Shown in pieces: positions 1 through 6,871 of a DNA stretch of 10,927 nt. Made by a program: the position numbers and the translations under genes. Within the stretch, counting starts at the first letter, position 1, and every line of letters starts with the position of its first letter. Source of the stretch: Pseudomonadota bacterium (GTDB taxonomy: Bacteria; Cyanobacteriota; Vampirovibrionia; LMEP-6097). The stretch lies in the NCBI GenBank assembly GCA_009924885.1, contig RFQS01000052.1, forward strand, positions 1 through 10,927. The letters run 5' to 3'. The notes under the pieces were generated by a model. It was not told where the DNA came from. It ran no database searches and was given only the letters and a program-made list of their open reading frames with translations.

Positions 1-10
1 GGTTATATTT

Positions 11-68
11 GCTCATTGTTTTAGGTTACTTTTTGCTATTGAAACCTATATACAATGAGCTTTTTCTT
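11..68 (+). terminator. Rho-independent terminator for a + strand gene left of the window
   Basis: A perfect 9-base inverted repeat, GCTCATTGT (11-19) and ACAATGAGC (52-60), encloses a second 6-base one, TAGGTT (22-27) and AACCTA (43-48). The outer stem is followed directly by a T-rich run, TTTTTCTTCTT (61-71). The T-tract lies on the right, so the structure would end transcripts moving left to right, that is, from a gene outside the window. Read on the minus strand, the hairpin is followed by AAATATAACC, which is a poor terminator for the permease operon. Confidence 0.7.
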
Positions 69-137
69 CTTAATTTAACTTCAGGCTAGATTCTAGGTTC
101 ACCAGAATTAAAAACAATATTTTCAAGAATAACTAAC

Positions 138-866
138 CTAGTGATACATAATCGGAGTCAAAAATCCATTAATGATAACAACTCCAATCAAAACAGCAGT
201 AGAAGCACGACTAGTAGCTATACCTACATCCTTCGATGAATCACCAGCAGTAAGTGCACAGGTAACACAGACGATAGCAGTATAAATATTAAATATCTCA
301 GCTTTAATTAAAGGATAAAAATACTCCTTAAGGCTCGCATACCTCCACGCTGAGTCTAAAAACTCAAAATACTCCAACTTGATAGCATAGTTAGCCATTA
401 ACATGCCAGAGACCATGCTAACTAGCGCAGAAATTGCTAAAACGAAGGGGGTAAGTAAAATAATGGCAAGTAGCTTAGGAGTCATTAAGTAATACAACTG
501 GTCTATCTTCATAATTTTAAGAGCATCTAATTGATCACTGATTTTCATAGTAGCTATTTCAGCAGTAAATGCAGTCCCACAACGTGCCGTAATCGCAAAA
601 GCGATAAATATCGGTGTAATTTCCTGTAAATTACTTAAAGTTATGGCAGCCCCGATGAGCTCTCTACCACCATATTTAATAAGCTCTGTAGCCGTATTCA
701 CCGTAATAATTAAACTACTCACACACGTCAAAACAAGAATCATCGGTAAAGATTCATAAGCAATAAAAACTAACTGCCTAACTAATTCTGTTTTTTCTAC
801 TCTAAATGTAAGTATCTGTTTTAAAGATAGATAAAAATTTAAAAAACATAATCCTAAAAACTGCAA
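138..866 (-). CDS. MlaE-family ABC transporter permease (lipid/phospholipid transport)
   Basis: This 242-residue integral membrane protein is the permease subunit of an MlaE-type (Ttg2B/TGD1-like) ABC transporter. Such transporters move phospholipids or related lipids across the inner membrane together with an ATPase (MlaF type) and an MCE substrate-binding protein (MlaD type). The family core is clear: the ARCGTAFTAEIATMKISDQL block at about residues 94-113 matches the conserved G-R-x-G-[ST]-A-[FI]-x-A-E-[LI]-x-[TS]-M region, followed by hydrophobic segments near 131-160, 190-207 and 222-238. Length and both ends match cyanobacterial homologues, so it looks complete. The start is TTG at 864-866, directly after the alaS TAA and in the same frame; the next Met is residue 42, inside a conserved segment, so TTG is the only credible start. 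AGAAGGTG lies 8 bases upstream inside alaS. It appears to be the last gene of the ftsH-alaS operon. No ATPase or MCE partner is visible. The transported lipid cannot be told from sequence. Confidence 0.88.
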   Translation of the reverse strand: MQFLGLCFLNFYLSLKQILTFRVEKTELVRQLVFIAYESLPMILVLTCVSSLIITVNTATELIKYGGRELIGAAITLSNLQEITPIFIAFAITARCGTAFTAEIATMKISDQLDALKIMKIDQLYYLMTPKLLAIILLTPFVLAISALVSMVSGMLMANYAIKLEYFEFLDSAWRYASLKEYFYPLIKAEIFNIYTAIVCVTCALTAGDSSKDVGIATSRASTAVLIGVVIINGFLTPIMYH

Positions 867-3866
867 TTATCGAACACCTTCTAGCACTGTGTCTTTAATC
901 ATGGCTAGAGCTTCTGGGATTTTAGCTATATTTTTAGCTCCCGCCTGAGCAAAATCAGGGCGACCACCTCCGCCTCCACCACAAATATTAGCCGCAGATT
1001 TAATTAGATTATTAACTTTAAATTTATCAATCTCAGCAAGAGACTTAGAACAAGCCCCTAAAATCGTTACCTTTTCATCAAAAGCCCCAATAAAGAAGAG
1101 CCATACTAAAAGCCCTTTCGCTTCTAAACTTTCCTTAAGATTAGTAGCAAAGTCTTTCAAGACATCTGCTTCTAGCGTAAAATCAACTATTTGATTAAGA
1201 TCAGCAATAATAAAGGTTCTCCCGTCTTCTTCAAGCGCAAGTTTTAAAAACTCATCTGTTTTAGCATTTAGTAGAGCTAACTTTTCTGCTTTTTTCTCGT
1301 TCTCTAACTGCTTTTCAAGCTCTTTACGCTTCTCTAATTCTTCTATCTCAGACTGCTTCAGCTGCTCTTCTTTAATAAATCTTTCAGCACATTCATTTAC
1401 AAAAAGCTTTATACGTCTAACTCCACTAGCAACTGAAGATTCGCTGGCTATTTTCACTTGGGCTATTTCAGCTGTATTTAACACATGCGTTCCACCACAA
1501 AGCTCTACTGAAGCCACTTCTAATTCACTGGCGATTTTCAAGACTCTGACAGTATCTTCATACTTATCTTCAAAAAATGCTAAAGCTCCTAATTTAATAG
1601 CTTCATCAAAACTAGTCTCTATAGTAGTTACAGGCAAAGCAGCTTTCACCCAATCATTCATCTGTTTTTCCACTGCATGTAACTGTTCTTTACTAAGAGC
1701 TGATTCATAATTAAAATCAAAGCGTGTATATTCCGCAGAGACTAGAGAACCCGCTTGAGTAACGGTATTCCCTAAAACCTTTCTTAAAGCAGCTTGCAGT
1801 AAATGACAAGAACTATGATGAAATTTAGTAAGCAAACGCTGTTTAGAATTTATCTGTGCTTTAATTAAATCACCGGTTTTTAAAACTGCCTGCGTGTCTT
1901 TAGAAATAGAATCCTCGGGCAGCTCTATGACTAGTTTATGTAAGATACGACCGTCTATAGCTTTTACATCAGTAACCTTAAATAATAAATTATGAGAAAT
2001 ATTAATTTTCAAATTATCATCTAAAAATTCCACCAAAGGCTCTTGTAGATTGCCGTCATTCGTCATCCTTGCAAGGTCTTTAATAATATATCCTGAATCA
2101 GATACTTGACCACCAGACTCAGCATAAAAAGTAGTCTTATCTAGTACTAAAAAAAACTCGTAATCATCTTTATGAGACCGCTGCACAAGTCCATTTGCGG
2201 TCTCTTTATGATTTTCAGTAGAAACAAGTTTTTCTGAAACTAAATTAGAGCTTTTCTTAGCCAAAATATCCGAGAAATTAATTTCAGAAATAGGGTTTTT
2301 ATCCTTATCTAAAATCATTAAAATCTCAGCTTCAGTCTCTTCCTGAGCGTAACCTAAAAACTCTGTTTTAGGATAAGCCTGTAAAAGCTGTGATAGTGAT
2401 TTTTCTGAAGTTACAGAGACGTTAAAGGCAGAGGTAGAAGAAGCTTTGGAATGCTCTTCACGAGCTTTTTCGTAGCCTTCATAATCTAGCTCTATCGAAA
2501 ATCCCTGTTTACGATAATCCTCAATAACATCTTCGACAATTTCAAGTGGCAAGCCATATGTAGAATAAAGATTAAATAAAGAATGACCATCTAAATCCAG
2601 AAATTTCTCTCCTCGTGTAGCCTCATTAAGTCTCACTTCAATCAAAGCATCAAGATTCTTTAACCCATTCTCAACCGTCTTAGCAAAAAGCTCTTCCTCT
2701 TTTCTAAGCACACTTGCTATAAACTCTTTACTTAAAACCAGCTCATCATAAAAGGCTCCATAAATATCTACAGCCTTCTCTGACAATTTATATAAAAGTG
2801 GCTCAGAACTACAACCTAGCTTATGTAAAAAGCGTACTGCTCTCCTAATCAACATTCTAAGCACATAGCCTCTACCTACATTACTAGGTCTAACACCATC
2901 AGCTATAAGGAAACATGCACAGCGTAAGTGATCTACTATAATTTTAAAATAGGCTTCATCAGACTGCTGCTGAACTGCTATTTCTGCATTTTCATCGACA
3001 GCCTCACCAACAGCCCTAACAGTACCTTTAAAAACCTCTGCCTTCGTAGCAGACACCAACTCAGCAAGCTCATCTGTTTCAAAAGTATTATTAACACCCT
3101 GCAAAACCATTGCTATACGCTCTAAACCAGCACCAGTATCTATATTCTTATGCTCTAGAGGTTTTAAGCTGCCGTCATCTAGCTTCTCGAACTGCATAAA
3201 CACTAGATTCCAGATTTCTATATATCTATCATCCTTATCTAAAATATGCTCCCCAAGATCATAGTAAATTTCACTACAGGGACCACAGGGACCAGTAGGA
3301 CCTGGCGGTCCCCAAAAATTATCCTTCGCTGTTAATTTCCAAATATGCTCAGCGATTTCTTTTTCGGGATAAACGTTTTTAAAAATATCAGCCCAAAGAT
3401 TATAAGATTCTTCATCAAAAGGTCTAGTGTCATCACCTTCAAAAACTGATACATAAAGCTTTTTAGATGGAAGTCCTAAAACTTCAGTAACGAATTTCCA
3501 AGCCATAGGAATAACTTCTTGCTTAAAGTAATTACCAAAAGAAAAATTCCCCAACATCTCAAAAAAACTATGATGTCTCTGCGTATAACCGATATTACTT
3601 AAATCACTATCTTTACCACCAACACGAGCACACTTCTGTATACTTACAGCCCTCGGTGGCTCTGGTCTTTTAGTCGCCCCTATAAAATACGGAATAAAAG
3701 GTACCATACCAGCTGAGTTCAGTAGTAGCGTAGGATTATCAGGTACTAAAGAGGCACTTTTATAGAATTTATGCTCTAGACCACAGTCTTTTTCAAAGAA
3801 ATTTACCCAAGCTTTGCGAATCTCATTAGTACTAAGCTTCTTCATCTTCATCTCTAGTATCTTCAT
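867..3866 (-). CDS. alaS: Alanyl-tRNA synthetase (AlaRS), long form with insertions
   Basis: Cytoplasmic class II synthetase that charges tRNA-Ala and hydrolyses mischarged Ser/Gly-tRNA-Ala. At 999 residues it is over 100 longer than the usual 870-890. Visible in order: catalytic core (about 8-250; RHHSFFEMLGNFSFGNYF near 97-114, class II GAGLER 245-250); tRNA-recognition region with SNVGRGYVLRMLIRRAVR (328-345); editing domain with the zinc-site HxxxH (H684, H688) and CGGTH (C790, H794); a charged coiled coil (about 828-870); and a C-Ala domain with GGGGGGRPDFAQAG (963-976). All key motifs are intact, so it should be active. The extra length lies in loops near 281-302, 531-569 and 593-625; two of these carry repeat-like DNA. 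The ATG at 3866 has GAGGAA just upstream; ATGs at 3851 and 3845 also fit and the last matches the usual family N-terminus better. It overlaps ftsH by 35 bases in another frame, which suggests translational coupling. Confidence 0.97.
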   Translation of the reverse strand: MKILEMKMKKLSTNEIRKAWVNFFEKDCGLEHKFYKSASLVPDNPTLLLNSAGMVPFIPYFIGATKRPEPPRAVSIQKCARVGGKDSDLSNIGYTQRHHSFFEMLGNFSFGNYFKQEVIPMAWKFVTEVLGLPSKKLYVSVFEGDDTRPFDEESYNLWADIFKNVYPEKEIAEHIWKLTAKDNFWGPPGPTGPCGPCSEIYYDLGEHILDKDDRYIEIWNLVFMQFEKLDDGSLKPLEHKNIDTGAGLERIAMVLQGVNNTFETDELAELVSATKAEVFKGTVRAVGEAVDENAEIAVQQQSDEAYFKIIVDHLRCACFLIADGVRPSNVGRGYVLRMLIRRAVRFLHKLGCSSEPLLYKLSEKAVDIYGAFYDELVLSKEFIASVLRKEEELFAKTVENGLKNLDALIEVRLNEATRGEKFLDLDGHSLFNLYSTYGLPLEIVEDVIEDYRKQGFSIELDYEGYEKAREEHSKASSTSAFNVSVTSEKSLSQLLQAYPKTEFLGYAQEETEAEILMILDKDKNPISEINFSDILAKKSSNLVSEKLVSTENHKETANGLVQRSHKDDYEFFLVLDKTTFYAESGGQVSDSGYIIKDLARMTNDGNLQEPLVEFLDDNLKINISHNLLFKVTDVKAIDGRILHKLVIELPEDSISKDTQAVLKTGDLIKAQINSKQRLLTKFHHSSCHLLQAALRKVLGNTVTQAGSLVSAEYTRFDFNYESALSKEQLHAVEKQMNDWVKAALPVTTIETSFDEAIKLGALAFFEDKYEDTVRVLKIASELEVASVELCGGTHVLNTAEIAQVKIASESSVASGVRRIKLFVNECAERFIKEEQLKQSEIEELEKRKELEKQLENEKKAEKLALLNAKTDEFLKLALEEDGRTFIIADLNQIVDFTLEADVLKDFATNLKESLEAKGLLVWLFFIGAFDEKVTILGACSKSLAEIDKFKVNNLIKSAANICGGGGGGRPDFAQAGAKNIAKIPEALAMIKDTVLEGVR
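875..882 (-). promoter_or_regulatory. Ribosome binding site for the permease, inside alaS
   Basis: AGAAGGTG on the minus strand matches the AGGAGGTG consensus at 7 of 8 positions and sits 8 bases before the TTG start. It is formed by the last sense codons of alaS, so ribosomes finishing alaS are well placed to start the permease. It supports the unusual TTG start. Confidence 0.7.
2054..2076 (-). repeat. Repeat-like insertion in alaS with a perfect palindrome
   Basis: On the + strand a 7-base near-tandem pair, CGTCATT (2054-2060) and CGTCATC (2061-2067), runs into a perfect 10-base palindrome, CCTTGCAAGG (2067-2076). In AlaRS it encodes LARMTNDGN (about residues 598-606), a stretch I do not recognise from AlaRS family members and which sits in one of the extra-length loops. 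The composition recalls short dispersed palindromic repeats that insert in frame into genes in some bacteria. Only one copy is visible here, so the repeat nature is inferred. Confidence 0.35.
2168..2211 (-). repeat. Short inverted-repeat element with 8-base flanking direct repeats, inside alaS
   Basis: The inverted repeat GAGACCGC (2174-2181) and GCGGTCTC (2197-2204) is perfect over 8 bases with a 15-base loop. It is bracketed by the direct repeat CTTTATGA at 2168-2175 and 2204-2211, which overlaps the repeat ends. The direct repeats lie 36 bases apart, exactly 12 codons, so the reading frame is kept, and the protein shows the dipeptide HK at residues 553-554 and again at 565-566. A related sequence is at 9739-9761. 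The pattern resembles a tiny non-autonomous element with a target-site duplication, placed in a non-conserved loop just before the conserved FYAESGGQ segment of the editing domain. Confidence 0.55.
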
Positions 3867-5832
3867 GCTGTTCCTCGTTCTCTTCTTTTCTTAATCTCTC
3901 ACGCTCATCACGTCTCTGAGCTTCTTCTTCACGTATCATCGTTTCAACACGCTCGGGCATTCTAGAGGTAGCAATTTTTTCCATCTCTTCTAAACTTAAT
4001 ATTTCATATTCACCTTTCTTTATCTGCTCTATAGTAGAAAACACTTGTTCTTTATCTAAAGTCTCTCTTCTTAAAAGCTCCTGAGATAAGCCTATTAAAA
4101 GAGTTTTCTTTTCATTTAAGAGAGTCTTCACCTCAACATACATAGTCTGTATTAAGTCTTTAACTTCCTCGTCGATTTTTTTAGCAAACTCATCACTATA
4201 GTTCTGCATATAAGAGCTCTGAGATAGATAAGGATTAGATTCATTATCACCATACGTGACTATGCCTAAATTACTATTCATTCCATAACGAGTGATCATC
4301 GCCCTTGCGATAGCAGTACATCTTTCCATATCATTCGACGCGCCAGTAGTAATATTTTCCTTACCAAAAGTTATCTCCTCTGCGACTCTGCCACCTAAAA
4401 GCACCATCATCTCTGTCTTTAAGTGCTTTTCAGAAGCCGATACTTTATATTCTTCTTCAGTAGACCAAGTCAAACCTAATGCCATACCTCTTGGGATAAT
4501 AGTTACCTTATGAAATTCATTATTAGATTCTTTAAAAATACTAATTATCGTATGACCTATTTCATGAATCGCTGTATTTAACTGATCTTTAGGCTTAATA
4601 ATCTTACTGCGTTTCTCTGGACCGATAGCTACCTTATCTATGGCTTCTTCTATATGTTTTATCTGAATCTCTTTAGCAGTATCCCTTGCAGCTAATATCG
4701 CCGCTTCATTAACTAAATTCATTAAATCTGCACCACTAAAGCCTGGTGTTCTTTTCGCTATAACTTTTAGATCAATGTCAGCTGCCATAGGCTTACCTCT
4801 AGCGTGAACATCTAAGATCTGTTTTCTGCCAGCTAAATCTGGAGTATCTATAACTACTTTCCTGTCGAATCTACCAGGTCTTAATAATGCCTTATCTAAA
4901 ACATCTGGTCTGTTCGTTGCAGCTAAAACTATAATTCCAGAGTTAGGTTGAAAACCATCCATCTCTACTAACAACTGATTTAAAGTCTGCTCGCGCTCAT
5001 CATTTCCACCACCAGACATACCGCTACGCTGCCTACCGACTGCATCTATTTCATCTATAAAAATAATACATGGTGCATTTTTCTTAGCCTGCTCGAAAAG
5101 ATCTCTAACTCTACTAGCTCCTACCCCGACGAACATCTCAACGAAATCAGAACCACTGATGCTAAAAAAAGGCACGCCAGCCTCACCAGCTACCGCCTTT
5201 GCAAGTAAAGTTTTACCACAACCTGGAGGACCTACGAGTAGAACCCCTTTCGGCACCTTAGCCCCTAAAGCCTTATATTTATCAGTACTTTTTAAAAAAT
5301 CTACTATTTCCTCTAATTCTCTTTTACTTTCACTAATACCTGCGACATCATCGAAGCTGACGTTAATGTCTTTAGTCATCATCTTAGCTCTGCTCTTTCC
5401 GAAAGACATGGGACCGCCGCCACCAGCGTTTCTGAGCATAAATATAAAAAATGCGAATAAACCTACTGGAATAATAAAGTTAGAAATAATATTTATCCAG
5501 AAACCTTCGTTAGACTGGGCTTTAACATCTACTTCAATATCATGATTAACGAGCCTATCGGCTAAATCCTGATTAGCACCTAGTAAGCTTGCTGGAATAC
5601 GAGCATAGTAGATCTCTCCGTTTTTATCCTCGATCTTAGCTATATCATCGCCATTAGTCAAAATGACTCTATAGATAGGACTAGACGAACCATCATTAGG
5701 CAAGACTCGCTTAATAAAATCGCTGTAGCTCAAGATTCTTCTTTTATTATCCTGCCCCATCAAACTCATGATAAAGAGAGATAGGAACAGCACTAAAACA
5801 ACTAGAGGTAAAGTAGAGGGGACTTTCTTCAT
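3832..5832 (-). CDS. ftsH: ATP-dependent zinc metalloprotease FtsH
   Basis: Membrane-anchored AAA+ protease that extracts and degrades damaged or regulatory membrane and soluble proteins as a hexamer. Length is 666 residues, normal for the family. In order: transmembrane segment at about 8-25; extracytoplasmic domain at about 30-110; second transmembrane segment at about 114-133; glycine-rich linker; AAA+ domain with Walker A GPPGCGKT (201-208), Walker B CIIFIDEID (255-263), sensor region AATNRPD (304-310) and arginine fingers RPGRFDR (318-324); then the peptidase domain with zinc motif HEIGH (H423, E424, H427) and likely third ligand D501 in GASNDM. The middle residue of the motif is Ile where Ala is common; metal ligands and the catalytic Glu are kept. 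The C-terminus (about 615-666) is a highly charged, Glu/Arg-rich tail. First gene of a minus-strand operon with alaS and the permease. No Shine-Dalgarno precedes the ATG at 5832, but the MKKVPSTLPLVVLV start fits the family. Confidence 0.97.
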   Translation of the reverse strand: MKKVPSTLPLVVLVLFLSLFIMSLMGQDNKRRILSYSDFIKRVLPNDGSSSPIYRVILTNGDDIAKIEDKNGEIYYARIPASLLGANQDLADRLVNHDIEVDVKAQSNEGFWINIISNFIIPVGLFAFFIFMLRNAGGGGPMSFGKSRAKMMTKDINVSFDDVAGISESKRELEEIVDFLKSTDKYKALGAKVPKGVLLVGPPGCGKTLLAKAVAGEAGVPFFSISGSDFVEMFVGVGASRVRDLFEQAKKNAPCIIFIDEIDAVGRQRSGMSGGGNDEREQTLNQLLVEMDGFQPNSGIIVLAATNRPDVLDKALLRPGRFDRKVVIDTPDLAGRKQILDVHARGKPMAADIDLKVIAKRTPGFSGADLMNLVNEAAILAARDTAKEIQIKHIEEAIDKVAIGPEKRSKIIKPKDQLNTAIHEIGHTIISIFKESNNEFHKVTIIPRGMALGLTWSTEEEYKVSASEKHLKTEMMVLLGGRVAEEITFGKENITTGASNDMERCTAIARAMITRYGMNSNLGIVTYGDNESNPYLSQSSYMQNYSDEFAKKIDEEVKDLIQTMYVEVKTLLNEKKTLLIGLSQELLRRETLDKEQVFSTIEQIKKGEYEILSLEEMEKIATSRMPERVETMIREEEAQRRDERERLRKEENEEQHEDTRDEDEEA
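3871..3876 (-). promoter_or_regulatory. Ribosome binding site for alaS, inside ftsH
   Basis: GAGGAA on the minus strand lies 4 bases before the ATG at 3866, with 6 bases between GAGG and the ATG. It is embedded in the codons for the acidic C-terminal tail of FtsH. It favours the upstream ATG over those at 3851 and 3845, which have only weak AG-rich stretches before them. Confidence 0.55.
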
Positions 5833-5846
5833 ATAGTTACAACTAT
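5833..5846. promoter_or_regulatory. Palindrome directly before the ftsH start codon
   Basis: ATAGTT-AC-AACTAT is a perfect inverted repeat (6-base arms, 2-base spacer) touching the ftsH ATG (5830-5832). A further AACTAT lies at 5850-5855. If the proposed promoter at 5854-5883 is correct, the palindrome covers essentially the whole short leader, where a repressor or RNA fold could act on initiation. It does not match CIRCE or other operators I can name. The region is AT-rich, so chance is possible. Confidence 0.35.
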
Positions 5847-5853
5847 GCTAACT

Positions 5854-5883
5854 ATTCTAAGTCTTTGCAAGCTTTAAAGTAAA
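5854..5883 (-). promoter_or_regulatory. Candidate promoter of the ftsH-alaS-permease operon
   Basis: Read on the minus strand, TTTACT (5878-5883, 4 of 6 matches to TTGACA) and TAGAAT (5854-5859, 4 of 6 matches to TATAAT) are separated by 18 bases. Transcription would start near 5847, giving a leader of only about 15 bases. This agrees with the absence of a Shine-Dalgarno sequence. Pattern match only. Confidence 0.35.
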
Positions 5884-5892
5884 TGGACTAAT

Positions 5893-5929
5893 TAAAATCA
5901 AAAAATTTTTTAAAAATTTTCAAAAAAAA
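5893..5929. other. A/T-tract stretch in the divergent intergenic region
   Basis: About 37 bases composed almost wholly of phased A and T runs (including six A then six T at 5900-5911, and eight A at 5922-5929). Such runs bend DNA and can act as UP elements or nucleoid-protein sites. It lies between the divergent ftsH and LuxR-type genes. The rest of the intergenic region (5930-6090) shows a GGGGTTCCCC stretch at 5994-6003 and no open frame I can support; I could not identify a convincing promoter for the regulator. Confidence 0.4.
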
Positions 5930-6090
5930 GCTAAAGTTTTCCAGAAAGTAGCCGATATATTAATTATGTAGTTTAAATTTTCATTTTCAAACTGGGGTTC
6001 CCCCTATTACCCTCTTCGCTTATTGGCCTATATCGTAAGTGCGAGAACTAAAGGACTAATACAAAGTCACTAAAGAGGAAAAAGGAAAAG

Positions 6091-6095
6091 AGGAG
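6091..6095 (+). promoter_or_regulatory. Ribosome binding site of the LuxR-type regulator
   Basis: AGGAG lies 8 bases before the ATG at 6104. It ends an A/G-only run (6072-6095) holding three GAGG/AAGG-type motifs, so the leader is unusually purine-rich. It clearly supports the chosen start. Confidence 0.75.
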
Positions 6096-6103
6096 CACCA
6101 TAA

Positions 6104-6808
6104 ATGATTAAACACCAAAGCCTAAGTAGAGAAGCGATTATCGCATTAAGCCCAGTACAGTCAACTGTTCAAATTACTAAAGAACTAAACATGGCTGGTT
6201 TTAACAAAATCGAAAGAGTAGATTACCAAGAGGCTTTAATCCAACACTTAAATTTTAACAAACCAAATATTATCGTTATGTCTAGCGAATTACCAGGTGA
6301 AAGATCTACAGCAGACTTACTAAATATGGTAGCTATGAGTTCTCCTAATACTAGAGTAATCTTTATATCTAGAAGTATTGAAGAAGCTTCAATGTTTGAT
6401 ATCTACTTCGCTAAAAATATTAGTGCATGGTTACTAAGCGAAAGAGCTGAGAGAACTATGTCACTTGCTATAGAAGCAGCTGAGGCATGCCAATTATTCA
6501 TAGACTTCGTTTTAAACCAAGCTATTAAAACTACATTAAGCACAAATAGATCAGTGCTTACTTCTAATGAAACTAACTACGCTAACCTAGAACTGCTAAC
6601 AGAAAGAGAAGCGGAAGTATTAAAGTATTTATGCGAAGGCTTTAACTATAAAGCAGTTGCTAAAACTCTATTCATCTCTGAATCGACTGTAAAGACTCAC
6701 ATCAATAACATCTTTACGAAACTTCAAGTTAACGATAGAACTCAGGCCGTACTTTACGCTCTAAAACATGACCTAGAAGGTCTAATGAAAGCGACTGTCT
6801 CCATCTAA
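6104..6808 (+). CDS. LuxR/NarL-FixJ-type transcriptional regulator with degenerate receiver
   Basis: A 234-residue DNA-binding regulator. The C-terminal LuxR-type helix-turn-helix is clear: LTEREAEVLKYL (165-176), then SESTVKTHINNIFTKL (192-207) with the recognition helix, and NDRTQAVLYA (210-219). The N-terminal 125 residues follow the secondary-structure pattern of a CheY-like receiver but lack its chemistry. Strand 1 (AIIALSPVQ, 11-19) has no acidic pair. The phospho-acceptor position in NIIVMSSELPG (55-65) is Ser (about S60) instead of Asp. The usual Lys of the LLKD motif is Ser in AWLLSE (108-113). It is therefore probably not controlled by ordinary Asp phosphorylation; ligand, partner or abundance control are possibilities. 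No histidine kinase gene is adjacent. It is monocistronic: divergent from ftsH, with its own terminator before clpC. Target genes are unknown; the flanking protease genes are only a guess. Confidence 0.85.
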   Translation: MIKHQSLSREAIIALSPVQSTVQITKELNMAGFNKIERVDYQEALIQHLNFNKPNIIVMSSELPGERSTADLLNMVAMSSPNTRVIFISRSIEEASMFDIYFAKNISAWLLSERAERTMSLAIEAAEACQLFIDFVLNQAIKTTLSTNRSVLTSNETNYANLELLTEREAEVLKYLCEGFNYKAVAKTLFISESTVKTHINNIFTKLQVNDRTQAVLYALKHDLEGLMKATVSI

Positions 6809-6832
6809 ATTTCCTAACACACACGTCCCCAA

Positions 6833-6871
6833 AAAAGCAGTGAACCAAAGTAATTTGAGTTCACTGCTTTT
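6833..6871 (+). terminator. Rho-independent terminator of the LuxR-type gene
   Basis: AAAAGCAGTGAAC (6833-6845) and GTTCACTGCTTTT (6859-6871) form a perfect 13-base inverted repeat. The loop continues the stem with CAAA (6846-6849) and TTTG (6854-6857), leaving a GTAA tetraloop of the stable GNRA class and one bulged A. It starts 24 bases after the stop codon. With A's on the left and T's on the right it could act in both directions. Confidence 0.9.

Noticed and set aside
2928..3125. 65-codon + strand frame opposite alaS
   Set aside because: Antisense to conserved AlaRS sequence, Cys/Leu-rich and without ribosome site.
4292..4513. 73-codon + strand frame opposite ftsH
   Set aside because: Antisense to the FtsH protease domain; no supporting signal.
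5159..5545. 128-codon open frame on the + strand opposite ftsH
   Set aside because: It lies fully antisense to the conserved AAA+ domain of FtsH, with no ribosome site or recognisable protein features.
5994..6004. GGGGTTCCCCC, a GC-rich near-palindrome in the AT-rich divergent intergenic region
   Set aside because: Only a two-base loop and no T-tract, so no terminator; not a recognised operator. Could be part of an activator site, but nothing else supports it.
5953..6035. Inverted repeat CGATATA (5953-5959) and TATATCG (6029-6035) about 70 bases apart
   Set aside because: Seven AT-rich bases with a long spacer are easily found by chance in this composition.
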